64,000 bases of DNA from Saccharopolyspora ipomoeae (GCF_029952525.1 NZ_JASAOF010000004.1:186001-250000); one strand, 5' to 3'; positions 55,565 through 63,932 are shown, counted from the first letter of the stretch. Notes: generated by a model not told the origin, from the letters alone. Made by a program: numbers and translations.

Positions 55565-55932
55565 CCCGCTTCTCCGTCCTCGACCGCGCCCTCCGCGTCG
55601 CGCCTCCGCTTGGCGGGGAAGGGCTTGAAGTTGTCATCCAGCCCGATGGGGAAGTTGTCCCCCGGTTTGGGAGTCCCCTGACGCCCACTGCGATGCAATT
55701 CGCGCATCCACTCCCTTGAAGCTTCCAGAGCCTCCCTCTTCTCCGGAGGGAGCTTGCTCCAATCCGCGCTGTACTTCCGCACGAGCTCCTCATGACTGAG
55801 CGGCTCGGTCCCACGGTCCCGCAGGTGGACGACCCACTTCCCCAGCCCGTCGCTGAACTCCTTGCTCAGCAGCTCGAAGCGACCCTTCGGCGGCCAGACA
55901 ACTTCTTCATCCAAGACCACCTCACCGCCCAA
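55561..55932 (-). CDS. Orphan ADP-ribosyltransferase tail ORF
   Basis: 123 residues from a TTG at 55932 (GTG at 55920 is an alternative). The first 35 residues match the C-terminus of the preceding toxin: EVVWPPKGRF...KW...L.D.G against EVAWPPGSRF...KW...L.D.G, about 14 of 32 identical. It lacks the Arg and STS parts of the transferase, so cannot be active alone. The rest (charged, helical, KLPPEKREALEASREW) is not recognised. Overlaps the toxin end and the SseB-ARH start (ATGA), so it is in the operon. Likely the remnant of an exchanged toxin tip; an immunity protein that mimics the tip is a second reading. Confidence 0.65.
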   Translation of the reverse strand: MGGEVVLDEEVVWPPKGRFELLSKEFSDGLGKWVVHLRDRGTEPLSHEELVRKYSADWSKLPPEKREALEASREWMRELHRSGRQGTPKPGDNFPIGLDDNFKPFPAKRRRDAEGAVEDGEAG

Positions 55933-58900
55933 GATCAGTCAGGTAGATCGTCCACTTATCAGTTTCCTCATCAAATTTTCTGCTACTGACCGCAAAACGG
56001 CTACCTGGGGGCCACGCCACCTCACGCATTCCCCCATACGGCTTGAGGAACTCGAGGTCTTTACCTTCACGTGCCTCGATCACGAACTCGACATTTCCGG
56101 GGAAGGGATCCCCCTTCGAGGAACTCGTAAAGGCGTTCTCCGTGACCTCTGCGCCATCCGAATACCGCTCCAGGAAATCTTCCATGTTCCAGGAATCGAT
56201 GAAAATGCCACGGTGAACCGTGGGGACATCCGGAGTCGCAGTCCAGTCCGGGAGTTTGTTCATACCCGACACGGCGTTGCGAATCACGGTCTCATACCTG
56301 CGCACCTCTTCGACGTCTCCGCCGCGGAGCGCCTCGTTCCAGTACTGGTGATCCATACCGGTGTAGAGGTACATCGCGGAAAGTTCCTCGTCGGTGATGT
56401 GCTCGATATCCGGCCGTCGGCTTCGGATCTCTTGGAGTTCGGCATCACTCAGCACCTTGCCGAGCTGCCGAAGGGCAGAGTGGTCCTCGGCCGTCGCGCG
56501 GAAGTCCCTGTCGCCGAAGAAGTCGAGCTCGTCGAGCGGATTGCGTTCACCGAGTCCAGGTACATCCGGGTCCGGGCCGTCCGGCAGCAACGTTCCCTGT
56601 TCGAACCCGTTGTCGCTCAGGAAGTCGTCATAGGATCGGGTCGGCGGGGTCACATCCGGAGGAGGCGGGAAGCTCGCCGCGCCGGAGTCGACTCGCGGAG
56701 TTCCAAAGTTCGGGCCCGGAGCCTCAGAATACGCCACTGGACGATGGGAGGCGGTCTGCTGAGATCCCGTTGCGCGCCCGCTTACCGGCGGAGCTGGGGT
56801 GCTCTGAGGTGCGTTCCACCGCTGTTGCGGACTGCTTGATGGGGAAGCGTTCGGTTGCCCACCCTGAACCGGATTCCCTTGGGCCTGTGGCGCGTTTTGC
56901 CGAGGCTGTGTGGGGGCTGGCTGTTGAGGCGGGCGGCCGCCCTGCGGGTGCTGCGGCGGCCCATATCCGGCGTGTTGCGGATACTGCGGATTCGCGTACT
57001 GGGGCTGCTGCGGGTAGCCACCTTGTTGGGAAACGTGCTGCGGTTGCTGCGGGTAGGCGCCGCCCGCCTGCTCCGGGTGCTGCGGAGCGGCGTGCTGCGG
57101 ATATCCCTGCGGGGCGCCCTGCTGCTGGTAGCCCTGGTGCGGCTGAGCCGAGTAGTGCTGCGGAGCGTTCGGCTGAGCGTAGGGCTGTGCCGGTCCCTGC
57201 TGCGAATAACCCTGCGGCTGGTATCCGTGCTGCGGGTGCCCCTGATTCGGCCCGGGCTGCGCGTAGCCCTGCGGGTGCTGCGCGAACCCTCGGCTCTGCG
57301 GAGGCTGGACGTTCTGCTGCTGGAATCCCTGCTGCGGGTTGTACGCCTGGTGCTGCTGCGGGGTATATGCCTGGTACTGCTGCTGCGGGTTATATGCCTG
57401 GTGCTGCGGGTTGTAAGCCTGCTGCTGTTGCGGACTGTAAGCCTGCTGTTGCTGCGGACTGTAAGCCTGCTGTTGTTGCGGGTTGTAGGCGTGGTTCGGC
57501 TGCTGTGGTGGTGGGTGGGGGCCCGGTGGCCCGGTTCTGTAGTCGTGGCCTGTGGCCGCGTCGATTGCGAAGTCTTCTTCCTTGAGTCGTCGGCGGAAGA
57601 AGCCTCGTCGTTGGGCGTGTTCTGCTTGTACTCCTCCTCGGGTCCACTCGGGGTTGTGGCCGGGTGGGTAGGGGCTGGTGTGGACTGCTTTGGTGCCGTC
57701 CGGGCGGAAGGCGGTCCACTCGCCCGGGGAGTCCAGGCGGGGGTGCGGGGTGCCCGACTCGTCCTCGTCGAACTTGGCTCGGGTTTCGCTGGCGTAGATG
57801 TTGCCGTAGTTGTCGACCCACGCGTTGCTGTTCGGGGCCAGGACCTCGACGCCGAGCTCCTCGGAGAGCTGCTGGGCGAAGTTCTTGCCGCCGGGGACGT
57901 CGGCGCCCGTCTCGCACGAGACCAGGCGGACCGGGGTGCCGTCCTTGTAGCCCGGGGAGCCCTTGATGATCTCGGCGAGTTCCTTGGCGTCGAGGTCCAG
58001 GTCCTTGAACCTCACGCCGTTCGGTCCGCCGTGCATCTCGACGGTGAAGCGGTTCGGGTCGACCGAGCAGCGCGGCCGCTTGTTGGCCCACTCCGCGCGG
58101 CCGAAGTAGTGCTCCTTCGGCGGCCTGGTGAACGACAACCCGGCCGTGTTCGCCTCGATGTCGCGACGGCGCGGCCCCAGCTTCTCGCGCAGCTCGTCCG
58201 AGATGTCGAGGCGCGGCGTGTGCGACGCCTTGTGGTGGCCGGCCTGCCACGAGTCCTTCGGCGGGGTCTCGGCCGCCATCGACTCCGCCGTCGACGGCTT
58301 CGGCTGGTCGGGTTTGGGCTGGTCAGAAAGGCTGTTCGGCGTTTCCGGGGTGCGCTGGGCGGGGATCGGCGTGCGGGGCGCCTCGGCCGTGCGCAAGTGC
58401 TCCGGGCGGGGTGGGGCCGCGGTCTGGCGGTGCACCGGGGCGCCGGGGCGAGCCTGAGATGCGCGCGACGGGCTCGGGGCTCCATGCCCGCCGCGCGGCG
58501 CGTGCGCCGAGGCGTCCACGCGCGGCCGACTCGGGGCATCGACGTGGGGCCGGTTCGGCGCGTCCGCACGCGACGCCGCAGGACGATTCGGCGCGTCCGC
58601 ACGCGACGCCGCAGGGCGGTTCGGCGCGTCCGCGCGGGGTCGGTTCGGGGTGTGCGCGGCGCCCGGATGGCCGGACGTGCCGGTCCACCCGCCCGATCCC
58701 TGGCGTCCCGCGCCGCGCGGCGACGGCGCGGCACCGGACGGGGAACCACCTGACGGGGCCGACGGGCTCGCGGCTCCGGCCGGAGCCGCGCTCGACGGCT
58801 GGTCCGGGCGCGGAGCGGACGGAGCCGACTGCGGAGCGGCGGCCTCCGGCGGCCTGGCAGGTGCGTCGACGCCGGCTGCGGAGGTGTTCGCGGGAGCGCG

Positions 58901-60454
58901 CTGGGCGTCGGGAGTCGAACCGCCGGAACCCGTGTGTGTCTGCGCGGACGGCGATCCGGCGTCGCCGCGAGGGGCGTCGGTGTGCGTCGCACCGCCAGAA
59001 CCCGAGTGCGTGGAACCCGAACCGGACTGCGATCCCGGATCGACGTTCGACCTGCTCGAACCCGAATCCGCCTGCGCCGAACCGGAATCCGTCCGCGACT
59101 GCGAAGCCGCGTCAGCGTGGCTCGAACCCGGATCCGGCCGGCTCGAACCGGAGTCGGGACGCGACTGCGGCCCCGCATCAGCAGAACTCGAACCCGACTG
59201 ACCCGAATCGGAGCTCGACCGCGACTGCGATCCCGCGTCACCGTGACCCGAACCCGAATCCGCTTGCGCGGAAGGCGAATCCGAGCTGGAGCGCGACTGG
59301 GCCGACCCGCTCGAACCCGGGTCGCCGGACGCACCCGAGCCGGAGTCACCGCTGCCCCCGGAACTCGAATCCGACTGCGCCGAACCAGCCCCCGAAGCCC
59401 CCTCCGACTGCGAACCGCCGTCCGAGGTCGACCCCGATCGCGTGGACGCATCCCCCTGGAACGACGAACGGCCGCCCTCCGCGGACGGCGAACCGCCGTC
59501 GTCGCCCGAGTCCGGGGCGTTCGGGCTGTCCGGCCCGCCGAACCTGGCGTTGTGACGGCCGACGACGTCGGTGCCGAAGGTCTCGTCGATCTTCTTCCAG
59601 GACTTGGCGGCCAGGTGCTCGGCGACGTCGAGCTTCTCCGCGACCTTGCTGACCGCCCCCGCTCCGGCCTTCGCCTTGCCGCCCAGGGTCTTCATGATGT
59701 CGCCGAAGACCTCGGCGAGCTTGGCGAGCTTCGGGGAGACGTTGCTGATCGTCTTGATCAGCTTGTTGACCACGTCGGCGATCTTGCTGACGGTCTTGGA
59801 GATGAACGCGACCGCCTGCGGGACCACCCAGGCCAGCGAGGCGATCGGCGGCAGCAGGGCTTCCAGCGCGTAGGTGATCAGCCGCGAGATGCAGTCGGCG
59901 ACCAGGTCGCGGACGAACTCGCGGACGAACGAGACGACCTCGCCCATGACCGTCACGACCGAGCTGATGGTGCCCGCCAGCTTCGCCGCGCCCGCGAGCG
60001 CTTCGCCCTTCTCCGCGGCGGTCCGCCGGTAGGCGTCGCCCGCGGCGCCGGTCCAGTCGGCGGTGTCGGCCTTGACGGCGTCCTCGTACTGGCTCGCGGC
60101 TTCCTCGACGGCCTTGGAGACGTTCTCCCAGGTCTTGCCGTAGGCGGCGACGCCGTCGGGATCGCCGGCGAACCAGTCGAGGGCCTCCTTGAGCGGCTGG
60201 ACGTGCTCGATCAGCCAGGACAGCCCGTAGGACAGCAGCGTGCCGATCGGGTCGACGGCCATGCTGATGCCTTCGAGCGCGAGACCGCCGTAGGCGAGCC
60301 CGGATTCGACCCAGCTGGACCCCTCGTTGAGGCTGGAGACGTCGTTGACGGACTCGGCGATGCCGATGCCCGCCGCCCAGCCCTGGTCGCCGGTGCCCTT
60401 GGTGATGAAGCCGTCGTCGCTCTCCGGCTGCTTCTCGACGAGCGGGTTGCTCAC
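55922..60454 (-). CDS. T7SS polymorphic toxin with ADP-ribosyltransferase tip
   Basis: 1510 residues. In order: a helical WXG-like/ESX export domain (about 1-270; ADWTGAAGDAYRR near 130); a Ser/Gly/Asp/Pro-rich linker with repeats such as RADAPNRPAAS (about 300-740); a block with HGGPNGV (His near 807) and RLVSCETGAD (Cys near 846), spaced as in clan-CD/caspase- or CPD-like self-processing proteases; Gln/Tyr/Pro repeats of the AYNPQQQ type (about 975-1250); and a C-terminal transferase (about 1320-1510) with VHRGI (near 1413), FTSSSKG (near 1443) and REVAWPPGSRF (near 1475), the Arg, Ser-Thr-Ser and Glu motifs of R-S-E ADP-ribosyltransferases. Start ATG overlaps the EspC-like stop. The residue two before the catalytic Glu is Met, not Glu or Gln, so the target is unclear. 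Confidence 0.82.
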   Translation of the reverse strand: MSNPLVEKQPESDDGFITKGTGDQGWAAGIGIAESVNDVSSLNEGSSWVESGLAYGGLALEGISMAVDPIGTLLSYGLSWLIEHVQPLKEALDWFAGDPDGVAAYGKTWENVSKAVEEAASQYEDAVKADTADWTGAAGDAYRRTAAEKGEALAGAAKLAGTISSVVTVMGEVVSFVREFVRDLVADCISRLITYALEALLPPIASLAWVVPQAVAFISKTVSKIADVVNKLIKTISNVSPKLAKLAEVFGDIMKTLGGKAKAGAGAVSKVAEKLDVAEHLAAKSWKKIDETFGTDVVGRHNARFGGPDSPNAPDSGDDGGSPSAEGGRSSFQGDASTRSGSTSDGGSQSEGASGAGSAQSDSSSGGSGDSGSGASGDPGSSGSAQSRSSSDSPSAQADSGSGHGDAGSQSRSSSDSGQSGSSSADAGPQSRPDSGSSRPDPGSSHADAASQSRTDSGSAQADSGSSRSNVDPGSQSGSGSTHSGSGGATHTDAPRGDAGSPSAQTHTGSGGSTPDAQRAPANTSAAGVDAPARPPEAAAPQSAPSAPRPDQPSSAAPAGAASPSAPSGGSPSGAAPSPRGAGRQGSGGWTGTSGHPGAAHTPNRPRADAPNRPAASRADAPNRPAASRADAPNRPHVDAPSRPRVDASAHAPRGGHGAPSPSRASQARPGAPVHRQTAAPPRPEHLRTAEAPRTPIPAQRTPETPNSLSDQPKPDQPKPSTAESMAAETPPKDSWQAGHHKASHTPRLDISDELREKLGPRRRDIEANTAGLSFTRPPKEHYFGRAEWANKRPRCSVDPNRFTVEMHGGPNGVRFKDLDLDAKELAEIIKGSPGYKDGTPVRLVSCETGADVPGGKNFAQQLSEELGVEVLAPNSNAWVDNYGNIYASETRAKFDEDESGTPHPRLDSPGEWTAFRPDGTKAVHTSPYPPGHNPEWTRGGVQAEHAQRRGFFRRRLKEEDFAIDAATGHDYRTGPPGPHPPPQQPNHAYNPQQQQAYSPQQQQAYSPQQQQAYNPQHQAYNPQQQYQAYTPQQHQAYNPQQGFQQQNVQPPQSRGFAQHPQGYAQPGPNQGHPQHGYQPQGYSQQGPAQPYAQPNAPQHYSAQPHQGYQQQGAPQGYPQHAAPQHPEQAGGAYPQQPQHVSQQGGYPQQPQYANPQYPQHAGYGPPQHPQGGRPPQQPAPTQPRQNAPQAQGNPVQGGQPNASPSSSPQQRWNAPQSTPAPPVSGRATGSQQTASHRPVAYSEAPGPNFGTPRVDSGAASFPPPPDVTPPTRSYDDFLSDNGFEQGTLLPDGPDPDVPGLGERNPLDELDFFGDRDFRATAEDHSALRQLGKVLSDAELQEIRSRRPDIEHITDEELSAMYLYTGMDHQYWNEALRGGDVEEVRRYETVIRNAVSGMNKLPDWTATPDVPTVHRGIFIDSWNMEDFLERYSDGAEVTENAFTSSSKGDPFPGNVEFVIEAREGKDLEFLKPYGGMREVAWPPGSRFAVSSRKFDEETDKWTIYLTDLGR

Positions 60455-60759
60455 GGCTGCACCCCGCGGATCATCTCGCTGTTGCGGTCGTCGATCTCCT
60501 GGTAGTCCTCGGCGGTCGTGCGCACGTCATCGGCGATCTGCTGCATCGACTTCACCGCTTCGCGGACCGCGTCCACGCCCTGCTGCTCGGCGATGTCGAT
60601 CATCTGCGCGAACGGCTGGCACAGGACTCCGTAGGCGCTGTTGTCCAGCGAGACCTGCTGCGAGGCGTCGACCGCCGTGCTCAGCTGATCCACCACACCA
60701 TCCACTTTGGACGCGTGGGTGCGCAGGTTCTCGATGACGACGCTCATCTCGTCAGACAT
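60451..60759 (-). CDS. EspC-like export partner of the toxin
   Basis: 102 residues, ATG at 60759 with GGGGGA 7 nt upstream, helical hairpin with SLDNSAYGVLCQPFAQ in the turn, as in EspC/DUF2580 type VII target proteins. YQEID near residue 87 matches the YxxxD/E export motif. Stop overlaps the toxin start by 4 bp, so it is co-translated with it and may be the co-secreted partner. Confidence 0.78.
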   Translation of the reverse strand: MSDEMSVVIENLRTHASKVDGVVDQLSTAVDASQQVSLDNSAYGVLCQPFAQMIDIAEQQGVDAVREAVKSMQQIADDVRTTAEDYQEIDDRNSEMIRGVQP

Positions 60760-60774
60760 GTGCGATCCCCCAGA

Positions 60775-61323
60775 TCAGCGCAGGAAGGAGCCGTTGCCGA
60801 AGTCCTCGTCGTCGAAGTCGTCCGGCCTACGACGACCTGGGGACTGCTGCGGGGGCTGGGGGCGGCGCGGCGGCTGGGCGGCGTCCTCGACGGGCGTCCG
60901 GATCTCGTTGCGCCCGCCGCGCGCCGGCGGTTCCTCCTCCGGAGGCGGCTCCGGGAAGTGCCTGCGGGCCTGGTCGAGCACGTGCTGAGCGGCCGAATCA
61001 CCCATGCCGACGGTGTCCTCGACGGCCTGCTGCATCTGCCCGGGGATCTTGGCCTGCGCCTGCTGGACGAGGCGCATGATGTCCGCGCCGAGCCGGGCCA
61101 TGGGGCGGTTGTCGGCGTTGTCGGCGAGCTGGAGGTCCTGCAGCATCCCGCTGGAGGCGACGGTCACCCGGATCGCGCCATCGCGGGAGGACTCGGTCAC
61201 CGCGATGTTCTCGACCTGCTGTTGCAGCCGGGTGAACTTCTCGGCCTTCTCCGCCGCGCGGTCCTGCCACTCCCGGACCATCCGCTCGGCGGCGCCGATG
61301 TCCCTGCCGAAGTCCTCCGCCAC
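60775..61323 (-). CDS. YbaB/EbfC-like protein with Pro-rich tail
   Basis: 182 residues from the GTG at 61323 (GGGGAG upstream). The first 110 or so (long helix, then VTVASSGMLQDLQLAD strands, then helix) match the YbaB/EbfC fold, nucleoid proteins that in actinomycetes often precede T7SS toxin genes. The C-terminus is Pro/Arg-rich with an acidic end (DDFDDEDFGNG). Opens the toxin operon, 15 bp before the EspC-like gene. A chaperone or assembly role at the locus is possible. Confidence 0.75.
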   Translation of the reverse strand: MAEDFGRDIGAAERMVREWQDRAAEKAEKFTRLQQQVENIAVTESSRDGAIRVTVASSGMLQDLQLADNADNRPMARLGADIMRLVQQAQAKIPGQMQQAVEDTVGMGDSAAQHVLDQARRHFPEPPPEEEPPARGGRNEIRTPVEDAAQPPRRPQPPQQSPGRRRPDDFDDEDFGNGSFLR

Positions 61324-61458
61324 AGCACTCCCCGTCGATCAACTGGCCAGCGGATGAGCACGTTATCAACCGATCGTGTGCCGGTAGACCGGATCCGAAC
61401 TTTCCCGCCCGAGGCGAGGATCACGCCGTCCGGGAACCCGGAATGTAAGGTCGGGACC

Positions 61459-62832
61459 GTGACGGGGGGATGGTTCGCTGCGTTGGTTCGGCCGGACAGC
61501 AAGCAGCTGACCGAGACCCTCAGGGCCGCCATCCGCGACGGTTCGCTGGCCGCCGGGAGCCGGGTTCCCTCGACCCGCTCGCTCGCCCAGGAGCTCGGGA
61601 TCGCGCGCGGCACCGTCACCCGGGCCTACGACCAGCTCGCCGCCGAGGGCTTCCTCATCGCCCGGCAGGGCGCGCCCACGGTCGTCGCCGAGCTGCTCGC
61701 CACCCCCGCTCCCGAGGAACCCGCATCGGCCGAGCCGGAGCCCGAGGTGGCCCGCTGGGACTTCCGTCCGGGGCGGCCGAACCTGAGCGCCTTCCCGCGC
61801 CGGGACTGGCTGGCGGCCAGCCGCCGGGCGCTGCGCGACGCGCCCACCGACGACCTCGACTACGGCGACCCGCAGGGTCACCCGCGGTTGCGGGAGGCCC
61901 TGGCCGACTACCTCGCGCGCGAGCGGGCGGTGGCCGCGCCCCCGGCCAACATCATCGTCTGCAACGGCTACACCCAGGCGTTGTCGCTGCTCAGCAATGC
62001 CCTCGCGGATCTGGGCGAGACGTCGGTGGACTTCGAGGACCCGTCCGCGCCGCACCTGTGGGACATCCCGGCCGGGTTCGGGATGGCCGTGCACGGCATC
62101 CCGGTGGACGCCGAGGGCATCGACGTGTCGCGGCTGCGGAGCCGGGCCGTGGTGGTGACCCCGGCGCACCAGTTCCCGCTCGGCGTGAGCATGAGCTCCG
62201 CGCGGCGGACCGAGCTGGCTCGCCGCGCCAAGGACGAGGACCTGCTGGTCATCGACGACGACTACGACGGCGAGTTCCGCTTCGACCGGCAGCCGGTGGG
62301 GTCGCTGCAGGGGATGGCGCCCGAGAACGTCGTCTACGCCGGGACGGCGAGCAAGACGCTGGCCCCGGCGCTGCGCCTGGCGTGGCTGGCGCTGCCGTCG
62401 CGGCTGGTGGAGCCGGTGCGCGAGCTCAAGCGCAACAGCGGTCTGCACGCACCGCTGTTCGAACAGCTGGCCATGGCAGAGTTGATCTTGTCGGGGGCCT
62501 ACGATCAGCACGTCCGCCGATCGCGCGCCACCTACCGACAGCGCCGCGAGCAGCTCGGTGAAGCGCTGCGCGGGATGCGTGCGAACCACCGGCCGCACCC
62601 GGCCGGGATCTCGGCGGGCCTGCACGTGACCTTGCAGCTGGATCCGGAAGGACCCACGGAAGGCGAGGTGCTGGACAGGGCGCGGCAGCACTCGGTGGAA
62701 CTCCAGGTGCTGGGGCCGCACTGGGTCGCTCCCGGTGCGCACCCGCCCGGCGTGATCGTCGGGTACGCCGCACCCTCGGACCACGCGTTCCGTCCCGCAC
62801 TGCGAGCGCTGGTCACCGTCCTGGAGCGGTGA
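61459..62832 (+). CDS. MocR-type (GntR HTH-aminotransferase) regulator
   Basis: 457 residues from the GTG at 61459. Residues about 12-75 form a GntR winged HTH (GSRVPSTRSLAQELGIARGTV). Residues about 100-457 form a fold-I PLP aminotransferase domain with the Schiff-base Lys in GTASKTLAP (near 301) and DDDYDGEF. MocR regulators commonly control a divergent gene; the divergent neighbour here is the toxin operon, 135 bp away. Effector not known. Confidence 0.9.
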   Translation: MTGGWFAALVRPDSKQLTETLRAAIRDGSLAAGSRVPSTRSLAQELGIARGTVTRAYDQLAAEGFLIARQGAPTVVAELLATPAPEEPASAEPEPEVARWDFRPGRPNLSAFPRRDWLAASRRALRDAPTDDLDYGDPQGHPRLREALADYLARERAVAAPPANIIVCNGYTQALSLLSNALADLGETSVDFEDPSAPHLWDIPAGFGMAVHGIPVDAEGIDVSRLRSRAVVVTPAHQFPLGVSMSSARRTELARRAKDEDLLVIDDDYDGEFRFDRQPVGSLQGMAPENVVYAGTASKTLAPALRLAWLALPSRLVEPVRELKRNSGLHAPLFEQLAMAELILSGAYDQHVRRSRATYRQRREQLGEALRGMRANHRPHPAGISAGLHVTLQLDPEGPTEGEVLDRARQHSVELQVLGPHWVAPGAHPPGVIVGYAAPSDHAFRPALRALVTVLER

Positions 62833-62932
62833 CTCGATCGGGCGACACTGCGCGTCGCCGCCGTGTCCGTAGCACGAACGGGGAACACTTGTTCTATTCT
62901 GGTGTCCCCTCCCGCGATAAACAGGAGACAAG

Positions 62933-63406
62933 TTGACCGAAGAGCAGACCACCCCGGCCGAGGCCACCGGCTTCGACAGCACCGCCTCCACCGCTGTCGC
63001 CACCGAGCCGACCTCGCCCGAGACTCCGGCAGCTCCGGCGCCGGCTGCCGCCGAGACTCCCGCTGAGACTTCCGGGGCTCCTGCCGAGGCCGAAGCGCCG
63101 AAGAAGCGCCAGACCCGCAAGAGCTCGGCGAAGAAGACCCGCACGGTCGAGCTCACCCTCACGGTCACCGGCACCGCCGACGGCGAGTGGCAGGCGGAGC
63201 TGATGCACCAGGGCAAGCGCGTCGTCCAGGCCCTGCCGGTCGCCGCCGCCGCGGTGTCCAAGGCCGCCGCCGAGCTGAACCCGGAAATCTTCGAGACCAT
63301 CGAAGGCGTCATCAACGAAGCCCGCCAGCAGCACGAGGCCAAGCTCGCCGAACTCGAGGCCGAGGTCGAGCGGGTCCGCAAGGCCCTCGCCGAGCTCGAA
63401 GGCTGA
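62933..63406 (+). CDS. Low-complexity/coiled-coil protein of unknown function
   Basis: 157 residues from the TTG at 62933 (AGGAGA 6 nt upstream). Residues 1-54 are Ala/Pro/Thr/Glu-rich; 55-68 a basic patch (KKRQTRKSSAKKTR); about 70-110 a small strand-helix part (VELTLTVTGTADGEW); about 125-157 a heptad-patterned coiled coil. Looks like a small nucleic-acid-binding or scaffolding protein. Family not recognised. Confidence 0.65.
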   Translation: MTEEQTTPAEATGFDSTASTAVATEPTSPETPAAPAPAAAETPAETSGAPAEAEAPKKRQTRKSSAKKTRTVELTLTVTGTADGEWQAELMHQGKRVVQALPVAAAAVSKAAAELNPEIFETIEGVINEARQQHEAKLAELEAEVERVRKALAELEG

Positions 63407-63454
63407 CCCGAAGACTCCCGGGGCGCCGTGGTCCCCTCCCAGGCACGGCCCCCT

Positions 63455-63497
63455 GGACATGAGAAAGCCCCTGCCCAGCAGGGGCTTTTTCATGTCC
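63455..63497 (+). terminator. Strong terminator
   Basis: GGACATGAGAAAGCCCCTGC (63455-63474) pairs with 63478-63497 almost perfectly (one G-T pair), with TTTTT in the distal arm. 48 bp past the preceding stop. Confidence 0.92.
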
Positions 63498-63524
63498 AGA
63501 GTCCTCCGGGCTCGTTGTGGGGGT

Positions 63525-63704
63525 GGGGAAGTTTTCATGAAAACTTCCCCCTCCACGTCCCCGAACCGAGGTTTCAACTGACATCTCACCCACCCCCACA
63601 ACGTGAGAACGTGCTGGTGGGGCGGGGTTCCCGGGTTCGTCGGGGGAAGTTTCCGGTGAAACTTCCCCTGGGTTTGTGGGGAGCGCAGTTTTCATGAAAA
63701 CTTC
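63525..63704. repeat. Three Family A palindromes clustered
   Basis: 63525-63550 is a perfect 26-bp copy; 63643-63668 keeps GGGGAAGTTT/AAACTTCCCC arms with a changed centre (CCGGTG); 63685-63704 is the core with one mismatch, identical to 25761-25780. Confidence 0.9.
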
Positions 63705-63815
63705 CCCACCCCACAAACCCACGGTCCGAGGACGGGCCTGGGTCGATCCGGAGTAGTCAACGAAATGATCAAGGGCGGTTCCGGTCGGGTCTCACCTGGA
63801 CTAGCTTCCAGAACC

Positions 63816-63932
63816 ATGACCCAAGCCCCCGTTGAGCAGACCCTGCCCATGCCGAAGATCGAGGCCGAAGCCCTCGCCGACCACTACGACGCCCAGCCCG
63901 CCGCGGGCGACGAGCCCGCGGACGAGGACTGA
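63816..63932 (+). CDS. 38-residue peptide ORF near right edge
   Basis: ATG at 63816, TGA ending at 63932. Product begins MTQAPVEQTLPMPKIEAEAL and continues acidic (DEPADED at the end), with one Tyr and no Cys. No ribosome site; TAGCTT 8 bp upstream could be a -10 box, giving a leaderless mRNA. Could be a small precursor peptide for a modification cluster beyond the edge, or chance; no family recognised. Confidence 0.45.
   Translation: MTQAPVEQTLPMPKIEAEALADHYDAQPAAGDEPADED

Larger units (their letters stand above)
63407..63815. other. Intergenic region with terminator and Family A repeats
   Basis: No gene. It contains the terminator at 63455-63497 and three Family A palindromes (63525-63704). 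A TAGCTT sequence at 63802-63807 lies 8 bp before the small ORF start. Confidence 0.65.

Noticed and set aside
57340..57500. Gln-rich repeats in the toxin as a CRISPR-like or minisatellite array
   Set aside because: The period is in codons, stays in frame and encodes AYNPQQQ-type repeats; it is coding low complexity.
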